Assembly (NCBI RefSeq): GCF_025685645.1
Contig: NZ_JAGSYF010000001.1
Span: 1,116,001 to 1,180,000, forward strand
From: Edaphobacter bradus
GTDB taxonomy: Bacteria > Acidobacteriota > Terriglobia > Terriglobales > Acidobacteriaceae
Direction of reading: 5' to 3'
Length of the DNA stretch: 64,000 bases
The translations under genes and the position numbers were made by a program. This document shows positions 61,478-64,000 of the stretch, piece by piece (position 1 is the stretch's first letter; every line of letters begins with the position of its first letter). The notes under the pieces are model-generated. The model saw nothing but the letters and a program-made list of their open reading frames with translations, ran no database searches and was not told the origin of the DNA.

Positions 61478-62302
61478 CTACTCGACCACGCCCGAAGGAG
61501 TCTCCGCCGTAACCGGAGCAGCAGGCTCCGTCCCCGGCTGACCCTTCACCCTCACCACCGTGATCTTCTCAAACCCTTCCTTGAAGGTAGGAGGCTTCAG
61601 CCGCTCCGCCATCTTCTGCATCACCTCGTCGGTCACGGCGCGGTCGCGCTTGCGGTTCCGCTCCATGCACACGGCCAGCGGCACATCGAAGAAGACAGCC
61701 TGCACCTCGTACCCGAAGCTCTTGGCCATCTTGATCCACTGCCTGCGCTCATGCGGCGAAAGGTTCGTGGCGTCCACGTAGTTCCACGGCATCTTGGCAA
61801 TCAGCCTCGCGCGCAGCAAACTCCGCAGCGTCGAAAACACCAGCCCCTGATACCGCTGTTCTGTGATGTCGTCAAACAAGATCGACCGCAGCATATCGCT
61901 CGACAGCGGAGTCACTCCGCGCCGCTTATACCAAGTCGTCTTCCCCGATCCCGGCAGTCCAATCGCCAGCACCACGTATCCCTTCGGCGACTTCACCGCC
62001 GTCGGCTCTGCCGGAGGAGTCCCCAGCGACTCAGGCTGCGTCTCCACCACCATCTTCGGCTCCTGGGCCGGCTCAGGGGCTGGCACCGCAACCGCGACGG
62101 GCTCCTTCTTGGCTTCAACCACCGGTGGCAACTCAGGCTCCGCGGCACGTGCCGGCGGTGCATCAGGATAGGCCGGTCTCAACGGAGCCGGCTGGTTCGC
62201 CGGGAGCTCCTGTCCGCTCTTCCCCGTGGACTCCGAATCGTTCGGCCCACGTCTAGGACGTCGTCTCATCTTTTCGCGCATCCATTCGCGCAGTTCGCGC
62301 AT
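61478..62302 (-). CDS. P-loop kinase (AAA_33/zeta-toxin-like) with disordered N-terminus
   Basis: A 274-residue protein. Residues 1-105 are charged then Pro/Ala/Glu-rich and likely disordered. The kinase domain (about 107-250) starts YVVLAIGLPGSGKTTWYKRRG with the Walker A Lys-Thr, then LSSDMLRSILFDDITEQRYQGLVFSTL, NYVDATNLSPHERRQWI and an Arg-rich lid (CMERNRKRDRAVTDEVMQKMAERL). Such kinases phosphorylate polynucleotide ends or small metabolites. The frame stays open upstream to 62752, but that part overlaps gapA antisense; the ATG at 62302 is my choice. Divergent from gapA, 205 bases apart. Confidence 0.75.
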   Translation of the reverse strand: MRELREWMREKMRRRPRRGPNDSESTGKSGQELPANQPAPLRPAYPDAPPARAAEPELPPVVEAKKEPVAVAVPAPEPAQEPKMVVETQPESLGTPPAEPTAVKSPKGYVVLAIGLPGSGKTTWYKRRGVTPLSSDMLRSILFDDITEQRYQGLVFSTLRSLLRARLIAKMPWNYVDATNLSPHERRQWIKMAKSFGYEVQAVFFDVPLAVCMERNRKRDRAVTDEVMQKMAERLKPPTFKEGFEKITVVRVKGQPGTEPAAPVTAETPSGVVE

Positions 62303-62450
62303 ATGTCGCTTGTAACACAGCGTATAAGCCTGTCGCAAATCTGAGGCACTTCCGCCGCCGCGAGATTCTTCCCTCCTGGGCGCCAAACACTGATGTGATA
62401 GATTCCCCTTGGCAGATGTGCAGCCTGCCCACCCGCGTTCTAAAATTGAA

Positions 62451-62486
62451 TCAACGCACTCAAATAATTGGTTCAACGCACTCAAA
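62451..62486 (+). promoter_or_regulatory. Two 14-bp direct repeats 22 bp apart upstream of gapA
   Basis: Exact direct repeats TCAACGCACTCAAA at 62451-62464 and 62473-62486, 22 bases from start to start (about two helical turns), immediately upstream of the gapA ribosome site CAGGAG. The spacing places both on the same face of the helix, as expected for a pair of sites for a dimeric regulator of central carbon metabolism. No regulator could be named. Confidence 0.5.
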
Positions 62487-62507
62487 CAGACAGGAGCAAC
62501 CGTAATC

Positions 62508-63512
62508 ATGGCTGTAAAGGTAGGTATCAACGGCTTTGGCCGTATCGGACGTAACGTCTTCCGCAGCGCCCTCGGCAACCCCGAAATCGAATTCGTAGCC
62601 GTAAACGACCTCACCACCCCGGCCACGCTCGCCCACCTTCTTAAGTACGACTCCATTCTCGGCAACCTTCCTAACAAAATCACCCACGGCGCCGACTGCA
62701 TCAACGTCGACGGCAAGCAGATCAAGGTCTTCGCTGAGAAAGACCCGTCCAAGCTCGACTGGGCCAGCGTAGGCGCTCAGGTCGTCGTCGAGTCCACCGG
62801 CTTCTTCACCGACGCCGAAAAGGCCAAGGCTCACCTCGGCTCGACCGTCAAGAAGGTCATCATCTCCGCCCCTGCCACCAACGAGGACATCACCATCGTC
62901 CTCGGCGTCAACGAGGGCAAGTACGACGCGTCCAAGCACAACGTCATCTCCAACGCCTCCTGCACGACGAACTGCCTCGCGCCCGTCGTCAAGGTCCTGC
63001 ACAACGCCTTCGGGATCCAGTCCGGCATCATGACCACGATCCACAGCTACACCAACGATCAGGTCATCCTCGACACGCCACACAAGGACCTCCGCCGCGC
63101 CCGTGCCGCCGCGCTCTCGATGATCCCCTCGAGCACCGGCGCCGCTAAGGCCCTCAAACTCGTCATTCCCGAGATGGACGGCAAGCTCGACGGCTTCGCA
63201 ATCCGCGTCCCCACCCCCAACGTCTCGGTCGTCGACCTCACCTTCGTCACCGAGAAGCCAATCGACGTCAAGACCGTCAACGCCGCCCTCAAGGCCGCAG
63301 CAGACGGCGAGCTCAAGAGCTACCTCGGCTATACCGACGAAGAGCTCGTAAGCTCCGACTTCAAGGGCAACGCACTCTCCTCCATCGTCGACTCCAAGCT
63401 GACCAAGGTCATCGGCAACACCGGCAAGGTCGTCAGCTGGTACGACAACGAATGGGGCTACTCCAACCGCGTCAAAGACCTCATCCTCTTCCTCGTAAAG
63501 AAGGGCCTCTAA
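62508..63512 (+). CDS. gapA: Glyceraldehyde-3-phosphate dehydrogenase
   Basis: A 334-residue NAD-dependent GAPDH, converting glyceraldehyde-3-phosphate to 1,3-bisphosphoglycerate in glycolysis. It begins [20 protein letters not shown], with the Rossmann GxGxxG, and has the active-site loop [12 protein letters not shown] with catalytic Cys, then [38 protein letters not shown] and [11 protein letters not shown]. All conserved parts are present. The ATG at 62508 follows CAGGAGCAAC; the earlier open frame to 62409 is not conserved. A pair of direct repeats lies just upstream. Assignment firm. Confidence 0.96.
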   Translation: MAVKVGINGFGRIGRNVFRSALGNPEIEFVAVNDLTTPATLAHLLKYDSILGNLPNKITHGADCINVDGKQIKVFAEKDPSKLDWASVGAQVVVESTGFFTDAEKAKAHLGSTVKKVIISAPATNEDITIVLGVNEGKYDASKHNVISNASCTTNCLAPVVKVLHNAFGIQSGIMTTIHSYTNDQVILDTPHKDLRRARAAALSMIPSSTGAAKALKLVIPEMDGKLDGFAIRVPTPNVSVVDLTFVTEKPIDVKTVNAALKAAADGELKSYLGYTDEELVSSDFKGNALSSIVDSKLTKVIGNTGKVVSWYDNEWGYSNRVKDLILFLVKKGL

Positions 63513-63533
63513 GCAAGTCAGATTCTCCCTAAA

Positions 63534-63571
63534 CGCTCGTCATTCTGAGCGAAGCGAAGAACCCCCGCATT
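63534..63571. repeat. REP-like repeat downstream of gapA
   Basis: CGTCATTCTGAGCGAAGCGAAGAACCCCC at about 63538-63566, with a small stem CGCTC/GAGCG. From memory, similar sequences are scattered between genes in acidobacterial and some other bacterial genomes. It lies about 25 bases after the gapA stop. Confidence 0.5.
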
Positions 63572-63654
63572 TTGCTCGAAGCGGCAAGGTTTTTCGCTTC
63601 GCCACTTAAACTCCAGTCTCCAATCCTGCGCTTGTAAAATAGAGAAGGGGTTCC

Positions 63655-63927
63655 ATGTGCGACGAGGTCGATAAAGACACAGGAACCAAGGAAGAACGGC
63701 TCGCCAGCATTCGCTACTGGCAAAACCGAACTGCTGCAGAGCGCTTTGAAGAAACATGGAGGCTCAGCGTCGAGGCTTATGGAATGCCACAGGGCAGCCT
63801 ACGCGATGGACCATTTCGCATCATTCGTCGAACGAAGGGCGGCAAGGAGGAAGTGGTCCGAGAATGGAGCGGGCCGAATCCTTTGCGCCATGCTTCGGAA
63901 CAAACTCCAGATTCAGAACGACGATGA
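63655..63927 (+). CDS. Small hypothetical protein, possible antitoxin-like
   Basis: A 90-residue charged protein starting at an ATG preceded by AGAGAAGGGG. The segment RLASIRYWQNRTAAERFEETWRLSVEAYG recalls short helix-rich proteins found beside nucleotidyltransferase-type toxins (RxxYWRxxxxxxRLE...AYG). No membrane segment is seen. The gene cut by the window edge starts 25 bases further on the same strand and could be its partner, but it is too short to identify. Unassigned; the antitoxin idea is weak. Confidence 0.5.
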   Translation: MCDEVDKDTGTKEERLASIRYWQNRTAAERFEETWRLSVEAYGMPQGSLRDGPFRIIRRTKGGKEEVVREWSGPNPLRHASEQTPDSERR

Positions 63928-63951
63928 AACCGTGCTCATGCGGAGGAACAA

Positions 63952-64000
63952 ATGAAAACTGCCGTTGGTGCTCGGGTTCAGGCCAAGTCCCCGATCAGCA
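63952..64000 (+). CDS. Start of an unidentified gene, cut by the window end
   Basis: An ATG at 63952 preceded by CGGAGGAACA, an excellent ribosome site, opens a frame of 16 codons to the last base (MKTAVGARVQAKSPIS). The product cannot be assigned from so little sequence. Confidence 0.4.
   Translation, partial: MKTAVGARVQAKSPIS

Noticed and set aside
62303-62752. Upstream extension of the P-loop kinase frame
   Set aside because: It overlaps gapA antisense and reads as non-coding; the conserved protein begins near 62302.

Overview
The window reads as a chromosomal segment of an acidobacterium of the Terriglobus/Granulicella/Edaphobacter type. This is an inference from overall gene character: GC-rich genes, the bacillithiol enzyme BshA, an extended Tad pilus locus, a MetA-like transporter of a kind I associate with this group, and a GTCATTCTGAGCGAAGCGAAGAA repeat of a type I recall from such genomes. 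No rRNA operon, CRISPR array, complete insertion sequence or prophage was found.

Layout. 1-11.1 kb is housekeeping: a DUF4254 protein cut by the window edge, a TPR protein, the YvcK-type factor, RlmN with a small membrane protein overlapping it, an M16 protease, a type IV pilin-like protein overlapping LolA, a copper P-type ATPase, and a sugar-porter MFS protein. 11.16-17.0 kb is a probable relic island. It has an intact tRNA-Leu(TAA) at its right end and a degraded copy of that tRNA's 3' half at its left end. Inside are an exported SxSxG hydrolase, a SemiSWEET-like protein, a large membrane protein, a transporter gene with two frameshifts and an alpha-carbonic anhydrase. No integrase remains. 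17.1-22.5 kb holds two tandem MacB-type permeases without an ATPase, a zinc-ribbon protein and a Slt-type lytic transglycosylase.

22.7-42.4 kb is the centrepiece. A sigma-E-type factor and its zf-HC2 anti-sigma partner lie upstream of an extended Tad (Flp) pilus locus: two near-identical Flp pilins separated by a very long perfect hairpin, then CpaA, CpaB, CpaC, CpaE, CpaF, TadB, TadC, an unlisted 30-residue membrane peptide and a DUF192 protein. Three opposite-strand genes interrupt the locus. It resumes with TadG-like, two TadE-like, a TonB-like protein, an HtrA-like protease without a signal peptide, and a LuxR-type regulator with a degenerate receiver. This second half looks like a lineage-specific extension of the pilus machine.

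42.5-64 kb returns to mixed housekeeping: an LMF-like membrane protein, Tex, a MOSC-flavoreductase-ferredoxin fusion, tRNA-Asp and tRNA-Val, a YdjC-family deacetylase next to BshA, a LytS-type kinase, RibA, an AsmA-family protein, a PstS-like protein with an extra N-terminal domain, DinB and DUF1203 proteins, an osmoprotectant ABC transporter (three overlapping genes), a P-loop kinase and GapA. It ends with a small protein and a gene cut by the window edge.

All assignments come from reading the sequence by eye with family knowledge; no database search was run.
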